64,000 bases of DNA from Blasia pusilla. Its lineage: Eukaryota > Marchantiophyta > Marchantiopsida > Blasiales. A program made the position numbers and the translations under genes. The DNA lies in assembly GCA_050084515.1 (NCBI GenBank), contig CM114273.1, forward strand, positions 17,360,001 through 17,424,000. Reading direction: 5' to 3'. Of the stretch, positions 11,797 to 25,099 are shown in pieces (within the stretch, counting starts at the first letter, position 1; every line of letters begins with the position of its first letter). The notes beneath the pieces were generated by a model. That model worked only from the letters and a program-made list of their open reading frames with translations, made no database searches and had not been told where the DNA came from.

Positions 11797-14700
11797 GGCC
11801 AAATATCTCCAAATTGGACTTGTCTCAGTATGCCTTGAAGTTGATTATGAGAATTAGGATCTATATCCAATAATGTATTGTCTAGCAATCCATGTTTTCA
11901 TCCGCAATATTAAATTGTATTAGGATTCATGAATGCGAACGATACCTACTAACCTAAGTTAGCGATATCTCAAAGATGGTAATGAATCTTGGAGATCATG
12001 GACATGAATTAGTAGCTTTATAACATAGACAAATGTGTTGAAAGCTTATACTAGTACTTTTCTTTATACTCATGCAATACATTAAGCTACAAGGACCCTC
12101 TCTAGCCTTCCATAGACCGCCTCTTTGTCTTTACCCCTCTAGCCCTTATCTATATATCCCCTCCTCCTCCACCCTTGCCTTTCCTTTCCATAGGAACAAA
12201 GAGCATTGGAGATAGGTTGATTCGTTCCTCATCCCCTAACCTAACTTTGCACCCTAGTGAAGTTTTTATTCCATACGACGCCTCCCCTCTCTCATTAAAT
12301 TTAATATCTTAAAATTTTTTTTGAAGCATTCCCTTGTTGAAATTTTAAGACTATGTCTTTCCCTGCCCTACTTAAAATTCAACCGTATCTCCTCCTCTCA
12401 TATATTAAAAATAAAACCATTTAAAAAAAAATGAAACATTCCCTTGTTGAAATTATTCTCTTTCTCCTATTGTCCCCTAAATTGAAAATAAAACACCAAG
12501 TAAAAATTTATCCCAAGGTCCTTCTTTGCTAGATCGACTATTCTTTTCTTGCTTCCTCAACGATGCTATTGAGAATGACCAAGATCATTTCGTTTTCCTC
12601 TTCTCATCCTTTAAAAAACATTGAACAAGTCTTGATGAAACTGGCATAAGAAGAAAGTTTAACATACAACTAGTGCTAACCAAAACAACACTATAATTTG
12701 ATTAACTTCTTCTCCTTCTACCATCGTTACCCTACTTTGCATGGAATTTTTAGATAGAGATCTATTCGTCATCTCTTTATCAACCAAGACTTCTAGCCTC
12801 CAAAGAGAAGAAGACAATTTAATTTGTAAGATTAATATAAATTTACAATGCAAATATAACTGATTAAAAAAAAAACCAATGCCCTCCTTAATGGTCAAAT
12901 GATTGCTCCTCTCTTGGAGATCACTAGTCTTTGTTGTGAATCAATTAAGTTGATATAGAAAGGGAAATGAAATGGTGATATTAAGAAACTAGATTGTAGC
13001 CCTTTGAGAGGGGATGGGGAATCCCCAACCCCTCTTAGAGTTTACCATGCCGTGCGTATGTTGTTTCTAAAAACCTACAAAGTCCTAATTTTTTTTTAAA
13101 AGATGTATTTTTAGAGTAAATCGTAGTGTTGGATGTGTGAGAGCACACTATGACTAAAGGGGTATTGTGGCACAATTACAAAATTATATTTGGGGTTGTA
13201 ACAAAAACTTTGCCACATCTCCTTGTAGTACAACAAAGGAATGAAAAATACAATTGCAAAACAATGGCCATCAGGACAACATAGGAAAGGAAAATAAATC
13301 ATGTTGTAATTTTCTTAAAAGTTCCATTGTCATTGTTCCTTATTGTTGTCTCTTATGAACAAAACCCCGTCCAAAGATAGCAAGAGTTGAAACATTAGAA
13401 ATAAGCTTGCAATTGACATTTGAAATTAGAAACCACCCCGATTGTACATGCTAGACTGTAGAACATCGTCACAAATTGTGATAGTCGAGAATCTTCCTTC
13501 CTCTTAGACGAGTCTTCCTCCCATCATCCTTGTTGAACCCAAAGAGGGATCATGCAACTAATTATGATGGTGAGGATCTACTTTTGTGGCGAAGGTAAAA
13601 ATTTGAAGAAACTTACAAAAAGATGGTGAGGGGCTAGTTCTACTCAGATCTAGTCAATGCTTAGGCCATGCATAGGCTAGAAACTCAATTAAATAAGTCA
13701 TCATTACTCTAAAAGCATATAATGTAATTGACTCTAAGGATTAAGGGAGCATGAGAGAACCGTGTTGGAAGACACTCCCATAACTTGTACTATTATTGGA
13801 GAGTGTCTTCTTGCTTTGCGATTGTCTATATGCTTGCCACATGACAACTTGACAAAAGAAAAAGTTTCTCGCTCTAAAGGCGGTGAGAAATTTACATGAT
13901 TAGTACTTTGCATGCCACAGGCGATACAAGTACACTAATAAGGTGACCGCGTCATGCACGGAAAATTAAAAGAGTGTTGAAGAAATAATATATATTCTAT
14001 GAAAGGAAGAGTTTATTGATGTTGCACACAAATACACTACTTTTTCAACACTCTTTTAATATACACTCAATTAGAATATCCCTTCATAGATTACACAGTC
14101 TTTTAAGATTTTTTTTTCCGTAACATGTGAAATGCTTTCTTGCTCCTCTCCCATATTAATATAGATTAGTATTGTGAATGGGAAAGTGGGAACCGAAAAT
14201 GAGAAAATGAGCAATTTCTTCTTTTACCCGGCTAGGTGGTGGTGGCATGTGGGAGAGGGGCATTTTTTTTCCCTGCAGGAGAGTATTTCCCCCCCTAATG
14301 AAGGGCAAGTGAAACATCATACACTTTCCTTCCAAAACAAGGAATAGAAATACCACTTTTTCCAAATGACAAAGCGAAATACTAGATCCGAAATGAGAAA
14401 ATAAATTTTTCATAAGGTGCAGTCGAGTATCACATGTGCAAGACTCGATCAGTACTCCTGGCCGTTTAGAACCACGACCGTGGTGCAGAACATAGAAGGA
14501 TGGATCCATGAAAGATCAAATGAAACAAAAATAAAGATTGAAGGAAACTGGGGCCATTGGAAGCCTCAGGCTTTTTACAAATGTGAACGGGGGGCAAGAG
14601 ACGGGAATCCACCACTCTTGCCCTAATTTGAGGACACCGGCGACTGATCCCCAAATCAAATATGACTTCGAAATGAATGGTAAGAAGTCAATCAGCAGCT

Positions 14701-14807
14701 CGTTCTTGGCGTATGTACGTACAAAATGTACAGGAGGTGGGTATGTGACATGCGTATGCTGCCCAAGTGCGGCAGTGGGTGGAACAGGGGATGGTGTCCT
14801 TCGGAGC
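11793..14807. other. AT-rich intergenic region downstream of the peptide transporter
   Basis: I see no gene here. It holds pyrimidine-rich stretches and one MITE-like segment near 14100. The last 300 bases are the 3' flank of the transporter gene. Confidence 0.6.
14100..14175. repeat. Putative MITE-like segment, copy 3
   Basis: Holds ACATGTG, then CCTCTCCCATATTAATATAG and ATTAGT, matching the segments at 1296 and 2165. A GCACGG motif lies upstream near 13957. Confidence 0.35.
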
Positions 14808-17791
14808 TCATATCATGGTGGATGCAATTTCTGGGGTGTCATTGTGGGGATGGGGTGCCTCCACACCGTTTCCTTGATGTTTGTAGACAAAACCTACACT
14901 CAACCACATCATTGCAAATACGGCCACCATAGCTGCTACGGCGAAGAAAAAGTACTCTTGGGCTTTCGATAGGCTTTCTCCAATGGCAGCAACGATGATG
15001 ATCGTGACGACATTTCCTGCAGTCCAGGCATAACAGTGCAGAATGAGATAGTGTCTTGAAAGGCATGACAGAAGGCGGACGCCGATTGTAATCCGCTGGG
15101 ATCGTGAGATAGAAGCGAGTAGATCAGGAGCTTTCCTCTCTGCAACCGAAGTTTCGACCTTCTAATAAACTCTCTCTAAAGAGCAATCTCTATAGAGCAG
15201 TGAGCGCTGATGCAGGGTTTGTTCTTACCTCCAGCGACAGTGAAGAGCCATACAGATTGAACGATCGACTTCATGGAGGCAGGGGCTTGCGAGTACGCGA
15301 ACTCGAGACCTGTGATGCTGAACAAAATCTCTCCGGCTGTAACAGTGACATATTGTGGTACCTGCCAGAGGATCGAGATCGATGAGGAAGATGTTACGCT
15401 GCTCGATCCTTGGCCGGGATATGAAGTTGAATCCATGGCAATTTGAAGTAATCCGGACATAACGAACGCCACTGCACTCAAAACTATACCCATTACCATA
15501 CGCCTGATAGGCTTCAAAGAGATTCTCCTGTTCTCGAAAAATGGGTAGATAACTTGATCAAAAAGTGGTATCATTCCCAAAACAAGAACCGGATTCAAGG
15601 CCTGCATATGATCACATGGAAACATAAGTTAGAAACTGAGACGCCTAAAGCTTTATCTCATCCCTGAGCTTTAAGGGTGGGTAGCACTGACATGACACCC
15701 GCAGAAAACAATACTGTTATCTAATCACTACCAGAGGCAGCACGGTTTAGCGCTCAGTTACATTCAAAACATATAATGTCAAATTCAGAAGCTATCTCTT
15801 TCATCTGAACTCATCCTTCACATGGCAAGATCTTCGACACGCGAGTATCATAAACCTGCACACTAAATTAATTGCACGGAGTCCAGGGCTCCAACCTGCA
15901 TTTGGTCTGGTTGCATTTCAAAACCACCCAGCCACCATGGCAAATTGCGGTCTAAATCGGAGGCCTGAAATATCCACTTCGAAGACTGTTGATCGGAAAG
16001 AGACCAGAACAACGGTGCAGGCAGTAAGACGATAACCACTTGAATCAAACCTTTAATGTCCTCGACCCTGTCGCTACCATGTTTCTCCTTGACAGTATCT
16101 AACCAGTGCTGTGTTTTGTCACTTGTATTATTGGCCGTGTCGGGGACTTGATTGTCCAGAAGAGCTCTTTGTTCTGGACTTCCTTGCTTCTTCGAGAATT
16201 GAGACTTCATAGCTTCAATGACAATTCCACCAACTTCTCCAAAGATATTACCTTCCGGTGGTCGATCAACAAAGTGCCGTTTACCAGCAAAAAATATTGC
16301 TACAGCCACCATCATCAAGGTAGCAGGCAGGACAAAAGCAACTGTGTAAGAGTAGTCCTCCCTCAGCCAAGGGGTAAGTAATGTGGAGATAACTGCCCCG
16401 GCATTGACGGCAAAGTAGTACATTGAGAAAAAATTGCGCTGAAGCCTGTCTTTGATGGGTCCATCTGGCACAGTGCACTCAATCTGATCTCCTCCGAATG
16501 CTGCGACACAGGGTTTGATACCACCAGTGCCTACAGCTATTAGAACTAGTCCGAGAGCCATCAACCAGAAGGCTGAAGGGTTGTAACCTGAGCTAGTGTC
16601 AGGTATGGCTGAGGATGTCAGCACCCACTCTCCAATACAGTACACAATGGAGAGGTAAAGTATGACTCGAAATTTGCCCTGCGAAAGGAAACGCAACAAT
16701 CACGATACATTCACATACAGGACGAGCAAGAGGGCTTGCTAAAACTTCTCTCCTCGTAGAACATCTGAGATTAAATTAATGTTCAGAGCACAGCATTTAG
16801 CCCGGCTCAAAGAGTAACAGTCCAAAGATAGATAACAAGAGAAATTTGAAACACAAAAACAAACATGCCTCATACCACAGAACCCTTCTCGGGGAAGTAA
16901 AGGTTCATGTTATGTTTATAATGAGAGGACTTCAACCAAAGCGCTTGCCATTCACCGACTGGCACAACTTTATGAACTGTGATTTCCATTCTGCTCCGAT
17001 AACGGTCCACAAAACTACAGTTGCACCTGGATAGTAGGGATCTTCTTCAGCCGGGAGCCCAGGGATGAGATTATCGATGAGAGCCATGGTCTCGCGAATG
17101 TGGAAAGGAGGATTATAGGGTCGAGCACAAGAGTTGTCCTTCATTAGGAACTGGCCGGACAAGCAAATCCCAAGGCCGTATGAAAATAAAGTTTGTGAGT
17201 GAATACAGAGCTAACTGATAATGGCAATTTAAGACTCGTCAAATGTATTCAATGAAATGCCAAATTTATCAGCCCTGACATGAAAGGAAATGCTTTTCGT
17301 AGGAGTGAGAAAACTCTTAATCGCTGAAGCCTCCGCACGGATGGAACTTGTTCATGGTAGTGATTACCATAACGCAATACTTTGACACTTGATCTCCGCT
17401 GGGCAGCACTAAAGATCATGCCCCCTTTCACTCTTTGAAGCAAAAAGAAGAGGGAACTTTCACTGTGGCTCCACAGATAGTCGCTAGAGAAGAACAAGCA
17501 GTCGCATTGGACCCCAATGAAGTGAATTATGCGGGATAAGCGTACCACAAATCCATCGCTGAGAACCGCTCCCATCAGCGGAGTGGCATAACACAGCACG
17601 ATGAAGAAATGCACTAGCTCGGTGGAATAAGTTTCGCTCAGGTGCAAATGGTCCAGAAGAAACAAAGCCAGTATCGTCTTCAGACCGTAATACGAGAAAC
17701 GCTCGCAAAATTCGTTCCAAATCAAATACTTTATGCTTTTCGGCCAATCCCCTTCCCACGTACGCACCACCGGCTGCTCTTCATCTCCCAT
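14808..17791 (-). CDS. Proton-coupled oligopeptide transporter (POT/PTR2, SLC15 type)
   Basis: Four exons: 17791-17546, 16678-15896, 15601-15229 and 15016-14808. All have GT-AG ends and the frame is kept, giving 536 aa, usual for a 12-helix POT carrier. It should import di- and tripeptides with protons across a membrane. The proton-coupling motif ExxERFxYYG is intact (E27-G36, EFCERFSYYG). The second signature GTGGIKPCVAAFGGDQ lies at 132-147 and YYFAVNAG at about 169-176. A hydrophilic stretch of about 70 residues follows helix 6, and the QPDQMQ and MKSIVQSVW blocks near helices 10-11 match the SLC15/PepT branch. Plant NPF nitrate/peptide transporters have different flanking sequence. Substrate and membrane cannot be read from the sequence. 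The exon 1 donor was set at GTG|GTACGC so that the conserved GKF block follows without a gap. Confidence 0.9.
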
Positions 17792-18800
17792 CGCTGAAAT
17801 CCCTATTGTCTCTCTCCGTCCAATCAGAGCGCGCGGTCTATTGTTGCAAGGCTACGTCCGGAATCACTTGTTATGGAGTGCACTCTCTCTCTTTCTCTCT
17901 CGTCCTTCAACCAATCCTCTCCCTCCTCTGTCCGGATCACCCCTACATCAGCCGCCTCTTTCTCACAGATCCGTCGACACCTAGATTAAATCGCACACTG
18001 AAAATGCAAAATTCACCACTTCTCTTATCACCAGACCCCCGCTGCATCCGCCATCGCTCCCCCGACCACGGCTCTTCGCGTGAGTGAACGAAATGCTGCG
18101 CAGCTCTCTCCAGAAACGAACGTTGCAGTCCTCCTTCGAAGATAACTCTCCCGAAGTGTCTCAAGGTCAGTCCGATCGACCTCGGAGATTCGATCAATGT
18201 CTGATGAGCATGAAACAACCGCAATCCGCTCCTCCATAATCCCACACGGATTCCAGGGACAGTCCCGTTCTCCGCTATCTGGCGCATGGTCTGTCCTGCG
18301 CTGCTATTAAAAGCTCCCTGCGGGTTGCGCTCCGTCCACCCTGACGTCGCGCCACTTCCGACACCGGAGGGAATCGTACGGACGTGCTCTGTCCCCTTTA
18401 AGCAACCGACCAATCACCTGAGCGCTGCCTCGCGCCGTAGATTGACCAGTGCGACATTACTTCCCCGTCGCAGGACCGTCTGCGACTCACTCCGGGTCTC
18501 ACCATCACGACGTCGTAGAGTTTCGAAGTCGTGGTACCTTCACCGCGAACCAACTCGGCGCCCCAAAACTGACCAAGCAGCAGTAGTGAGTGCTTTACGG
18601 CACCGCGAAGGTTACCGGTCATTAAGGGGGGCAGGTAGACGGTTCGATCAAGAAATCGACAACGCAGGTCGTTCTATCCCGACGGTGCGTTCTCCTCCAT
18701 TATTGGTCACTCACGGTAATCGCCCCCCTGCCGCCGGCAAACGAACTAATTAGCCGAAACGTCAGATCAGGAGTCCACGAATCATAGCCGATCCCACATT
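17792..18800. other. GC-rich region upstream of the peptide transporter
   Basis: Probable promoter and 5' leader of the transporter gene, with pyrimidine-rich stretches at 17880-17950. Overlapping open frames on both strands reflect base composition. None looks like a known protein. Confidence 0.5.
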
Positions 18801-20204
18801 CTGGCGCTTCCTCCGCATTTAGCATTTTCAGTTCGGTGATGTTATTAGGAGATCGGATATCGGAATGTTAATCACTCACATATACTTAAAATGGCAACTC
18901 TTGATTTAAATTTAGCAAAGGATACCTTACTTTCTGGTAAGATTCGGGCTTTCCGGGATACTTTGAAGATTTCTTAAACATAGAAATGTCCCGGTTTAAA
19001 AAAGAACGATTCTTTCATCGTAGTTGGAAATTAGTCTGGTTAATGTGAGGTAAGAGAGGAAGGAATATCGTAGGAAGATCGAGAAGAGATTATTTTGTGA
19101 ACGTCTTCCAAGGTTTAAATATAGAAGTTTCTTTATTCCTTAACCTTTATTTGACACATGGAACATTGGAAATGGGCCAACGATAAAATATTAGTGGGTG
19201 TTTGTAACATGTCCGGGGAGTTTTTTCGTGACAACCGGTACATTTCCAGTCTCTACCAAACCGAGGGACAATTTTCGAAGCTAAACAGATACCAATACAA
19301 AGGACACCCTCCCTGAACCTTCGGTTTTTGGCTGGTAAGTGATGAAATAAATCGGAAATTCTCAAATTCTTCCGGCCAACTCAACACGCATCCCTGGTTC
19401 TCCTCGGAGATTGGTTTCTAATGGACCGTGATCCATGTCTAATAACTCGAGAATTGTCTGGTTTTCATTCTAAAATGGGACTCTAGGCTGCCTAGAGAAG
19501 AATATATTGGTCCAACTTGGACAAACCGACTTCCTACACATGTATATCATTATGGGAGAGGGTTCTTTTGATTTTTCGATCGAAAGGACCTTCCTACTCC
19601 TAAAGTTTTCAACCAATCTCCTTATGACTTGGAGATTTCCCTAGTCAATTCACTTACTGGATAATAATTTAATAATAATTTAAATAACCCATAATTTATA
19701 TGTGCGCGGCCTTGGGAAATCAATTTAGTATATAATATCCAACATCAATCAAAATGGAACCCTAATAAATATAAAATATGATTTTATTTTATAAAAAATC
19801 ATAAAACCACAAGAAAATATTTTCGAAATTTTTATTAGGTCAATGTTAAATATTTTTAAAAATTAATCTTCCAATTAACATATGTATTTTGATACCATCA
19901 CATAATACTAATTTTTAATAAATATGTTTATTGATGCTTTTCCCTACTTATTTTCGACAATGCATCTCAATGACCTTACAACGTGAACAAGCCTTGGTAG
20001 TGATACGTCGTGCGGAGGTGGTGGGGGATTGCTCGTCTCGTAATCCATTCACATTTGACCAACCACTCGTGTTCTGGTCAAATTTGTTTCAAGTTATCAA
20101 TCGTGTAATTCGTTGAGTCGGTGTTTGTGTTGGCTTGTTGCCATTTTTTTAAAAAAATTTACTCCTTTTTTGAATTGTTATCACCTTTCTTTGTCTTTTT
20201 TAAG

Positions 20205-20376
20205 TTTATTTTATAATAAATGGATATATCTAATTTTTTCTACCCATACATTGTCAGTATACGGAGAGTGAAGACCGGGAGAAAACTAGATTTATTTTAT
20301 AATAAAATGGATATATATAATTTTCTCTACCCATACACTCGCCAGTATACGAAGAGTGAAGACCGGGAGAAAACTA
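20205..20376. repeat. Tandem duplication of an 86-bp unit
   Basis: Units 20205-20290 and 20291-20376 share a TTTATTTTATAATAAA start, a CTACCCATACA block, a CAGTATACG block and a GAGTGAAGACCGGGAGAAAA block, with few differences. Confidence 0.9.
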
Positions 20377-23227
20377 CCGGTCGCTCTGAATCATTGCGTC
20401 AACTGCGCGTCAGAGCCCTAGTTGACCGTCTCGGTTCCCTTCGCAAGGACCGTGACGAACGAAGAGCGGGTGGCTGACTCTTGTCCTGCGTTCAGATAAC
20501 GGGTACGTTCGCAGTTCACCCGCTGCTTTCGTTGGCCTCTGACGCCTCTCTCACTCGCGGCGAATGACGGATCAGCTCGGCTAGTTGAACGCCTATCTGG
20601 ATGGATAGAGACGGAAATAGCGTGACCGACAATCCACGCCAGCCCAACAAAGAGGTTCACGCAACCGTCCTCAAATTCAGCGGCGCGGTGGACTTGGAGC
20701 ATTACGTCAATCCCACCAATGACTTGTCAGTGTCGTTGTCGTTATAATAGCTGATAGGTCATATAGGCCCTTTTTGCACACAAAATGAACACTAATTATT
20801 AGTACATATTTAGATACTAATTAGAGAATTAGTCTAAGATTCCTGTTTTATTTTAAAATTTTGATAATAAAATTTGTATCATTGTGAGCCATTGCCCCCG
20901 TATTTGGGTTTTTTAACCCAAAATCCGAAAAAAATATTAGCTCGGCATGGAGATCGCCAAGAAAATGGAATTGAGAGAGAAACACAAACACGGCAAAGAG
21001 GAAATACTAACACATGGGAGGAACCCGGAGAGAATAAAATGGAATTGAGAGAGGAGACTAAACATCATGGAAAGGACGAATACTAACACGGAGCGAGAGT
21101 AGTCTCGCATCTCCATTAGATCCGCGTCTTAGTAAGTAGGTTCACATCTCCATTACATATGACGGTTGAAAAGTTACCCCAGAAAACTTCACTTTGCACT
21201 CCAAATCGACTACGCACCCAAATTCCACTGGAAGAATATGTGGCAACATGAGAGAGGGAACCGCTCATGAGTCATAACGGCCTAGTAGTAGGGGCCGCGA
21301 ATAATTACCTTTTATGACGATATCTTTTACTACATGTATTTTTCAATAAGAGAATGTCTTGGCAGGAGTACCCCTAACCTAGAGGCCGCCACACTCTCCC
21401 ATAAAGGAGGAGCCGTTTGAAAATTTTCAAATTTAAATACATGTATTTGTATTAACTTTTTATTTTATTAACCAATATAATATCAATGCCTCCCATGAAA
21501 TGTTCTACTAAAAATATAGAAGATTGAAATTATCGAAGCGTGAATGTCATTAGTAACATGGATTTTTCTTGACAAAAATAATTGTGTAACATAGAAAAGG
21601 GATTTTGAAACTATGCATGTACATATCTCTCTAGTTTAAGAGAAATTCCATTAGAAGAATTGCTCTTATAGAGACACATATTAATTATTACAAAAAAATA
21701 ATATTACCATTTGGGAGAGACACTTCACTCATTCAATAAAAAGAAAATATCTACACCCTCTCAATTGAAGAATCTCCTCAATAGGGTCCTTGCTGAACTA
21801 TAGCCCTAATAAGTGATCCCTACAAACTCTCAATACTATGTCAGCCTTGTGACCAACTTTGCAACTCTCCAAATTCCCCTAAGTTTTTCATGTGTGAAAA
21901 GTTTTCCAGAATAACATTTGATTTTTGTTTCTTGTACATTTTATTCCCACCAAAAAAATGTGTTTTCTTATCAATAAGTTTTCTATCACGCCATATAACT
22001 CATATGCAATTTGCAATTAAGAACATAACCTCATTATCAAGCTTGTAGTTACTTGTGTTAAGCTTGGATGTATTACGTTGTGTACCTTTGGAAGGTGACA
22101 TGATGGATACTTGCACACATGATCCTTCCACACCATGCCTTTATGGATCTCCAACATGAGAACCCCGATAGTGACATTTCTCGCACTCCTCTTGTTGGCC
22201 ATCTAATGATTTTCAAATTTGATATGATTCCAGAAAATATGGTTTTTTTATTTTAGAAGTGATGGATTATAATTTAAGCATAGATATGCCTACTTAAGGT
22301 CTACCAAAAATCTTTTGGGGTTTTCATTATAATATAGAGTCTAAATTTGGGAGATTTTAAGAATTTTTTCCATCTTCATACGTACAAAATATTTGGAAAA
22401 AATGGAAGATAAGTCTCATGGTCAAAATTTCCTTACAAATTAAACTAATCCTCCAAAATCTTCATCCAAAGTGCTTCAAACGTTTAGAGGACATATGTGG
22501 ATATACAAAGCATATATTGGAAATTTTTGGATGGAATGTCGAGCCACACAAAAAATTCAAAATGAAACAATCTTCCATTTTCCATTTATCCTTAGAGATT
22601 TTTCAAATAAAAAACCATTAAATAGTCTCCTCACATAAGTGTTCTTATTTGGTGAATGGACAATCACAAAAAAGAATAAAAAGTAAGAGTATTTTGATTT
22701 ATGTAGCTTCAAGGGATTTTCCATGATTGCCTACACTGATTTTACTACCACATCCCTTAGTTGGAAGATATGTAGTTCACCAAGAATGTATGACATAATG
22801 TTTCAATCACTCCATTTGCTATGCACAATATTTTTTGCATTCCTTCAAAAAGATTGCTTCTTGTATCTCTTTCCACAACTATTGAAGAATTAGTGGATAT
22901 TTTTTATGGTCCCCACACCATCACTTCCACTTATGATAGTAGCACATTTTAAAGATGAGTAAGCTAGCTATCCCTAATGAGGCGGATAATTTGATTGGCC
23001 TAGCCATGTCGTGTATTTAGTTATAGGATAATCATTATCAGATATCTACAATTGACATACGTTGGGCAGCCAAGTATGTAGTCGGAAGATTTTAAATTAA
23101 CTTAGATATAAAATTGCATGGAAGAGTATCAATTGGATTGTCGTTTTTCCCTAACACACCAAAATCAAGTTGCAAAGATGGTAGCAAGGCACATACTATC
23201 ATACTTGTACAAATGTATTTTTTAGTT

Positions 23228-23261
23228 CCTAATTGGTGTTGAATATACAACACCAATTAGG
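23228..23261. repeat. Perfect 14-bp inverted repeat, 6-base loop
   Basis: The left arm CCTAATTGGTGTTG is followed by AATATA and its exact complement. It could form a hairpin. No neighbouring gene explains it. Confidence 0.9.
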
Positions 23262-25099
23262 TCCTTTTCTAAGGTCGTTCATCGAGCATTGTCACAAAAT
23301 ATGGGCAAAATCCAAAATCTAAATCTTGCCACAATTGGATCAATAATGGGATTGGAGACTTTTCATGTCTTTTGCAATTACAACCTAGGTTGCACGACAT
23401 TCAGACATGTTCATTGGAGCAATAAGAACTGCCACACTATATGTATTTATTCATGTAGTACCATCTACAACATTATAGTCATCATCCTCTATGCCAACCC
23501 CTCCAACACTTGCAAAGAATGAGCAAGATAACTTTGTTTGTGGAGATCTCATCAAGCCCATGGAGAAAATTCATTGAGCATAGCAAGATGTAACTATCTA
23601 ATTTCTTTTCGGAATTCCTAAACCACCAGGTCAAATCATAAGCGACAAGGCATCACCACTCAATATTTGGAGGAGTCTCATACCTTGTCTTCATTGTTGC
23701 CTCCCTCTAACCTAGCAACATTACCACATACAATGTTTTTTGTAGTGTTGCAAAAAAATTTATATTGCTTATATGTAGGCTAATGAGCTTAATTGGTAAC
23801 AAGGAACCTACAAAATAATTATAATTGCCCCTTCTTTTTCATCCCCAAGCTCATATAGTTGAGATTTCGTTGACTTAAAATTCAACTATAGTTTCATCGG
23901 AAGACGGAGCAAAACATACAAATGGAACTATTTTGTGACCAAAAATAAGTTGGCTCCGTGACTTTTCAAGAATAATTCATGATCAGGAATCGATATGCTC
24001 ACTTCCAAGATCTTATCAACTAGATCTAGTAGCATTCCAAGATTGGAATGAAGCTCCTAGATCAATCCTCAAATCAATCGCTAGCATCAAAATGCTCACA
24101 CAAGAACTAACAGTAGCTCAGAGAATCCAACATGTCATCTTAAAGACAAGGGAGAAGGAGCTACAAGCCAAAATTAAAGCAGAAAAAGAGAAGAATATGG
24201 AAGAATCTTAGAAACTTTATGAAAAGTACCATATGTAGAGATCAATGGCCAAGTTAGTCCTTAAAGAAATTGTGGTAGTAGAACTTCATTACTAGAAACT
24301 GAGCCCACATACATGCAGTTGCATTATATGGCCAAGTTTATACAACCACATCAAAGTTCATTGCTACCTTGTGATATCTGCACCAACTAGGAGAAATAGA
24401 AGGCCATCTTGTAGTTGGAAAATCCATGAGTGAACACAAGTATTTGGTAAAGCTGTTGATATTCAAATGGAAATTGTGCTAACTTTGGGCTACTATCCCA
24501 TAGGATGAAGGGACCTTATGTTTGATAACACAAGGTTAGAACATTATAGAGTGGGAGATCATCACCATCTCAAAATTTTTAAGTTGTGCAGAATTGAGCA
24601 TAAAATCCGATCGAAGTACAAATAAATGTGGGTTTGAAGCCAATTAGCAAACCCATTCCTTCTCCGATGGTGGAAATTGTTGAGCAATCAAAGGTTCATA
24701 TTAAAAATATGAAAGGCGAGTTTGCATCAAAGGAAGAATTTTTGAATTTGTAGGAAATTCTCATGGTAGTCTTAGAGAGGAACACCAAGCCTAGAGCTTG
24801 GAGATCATGAGGATGCAATTATACAATGTAAAAAATGACGATACACCAATCAACCATGCAAGACAACCTATGAATTCTAGGACCATATCTATTGGGAGCT
24901 AAACGACACATCTATCTCTTCTATGTTGAGTAGAAATCCTTGGATAAAAATTTGGTGAGAAGACAAGGAATTCTCATGGTAGTAATAGAAATTAAAGGCA
25001 TCCACATAGTAGTTAAGTATCATACATTCCCAGGGTGCTAGAAGGTAAAAAATATTGGCATAGGCATGTGGAAATGCCTCATCTCCTCCTTGACCAATG

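Noticed and set aside
16932-17162. Extra exon within intron 1 of the peptide transporter
   Set aside because: The protein is contiguous at DGFV-GKF without it, as in the family.
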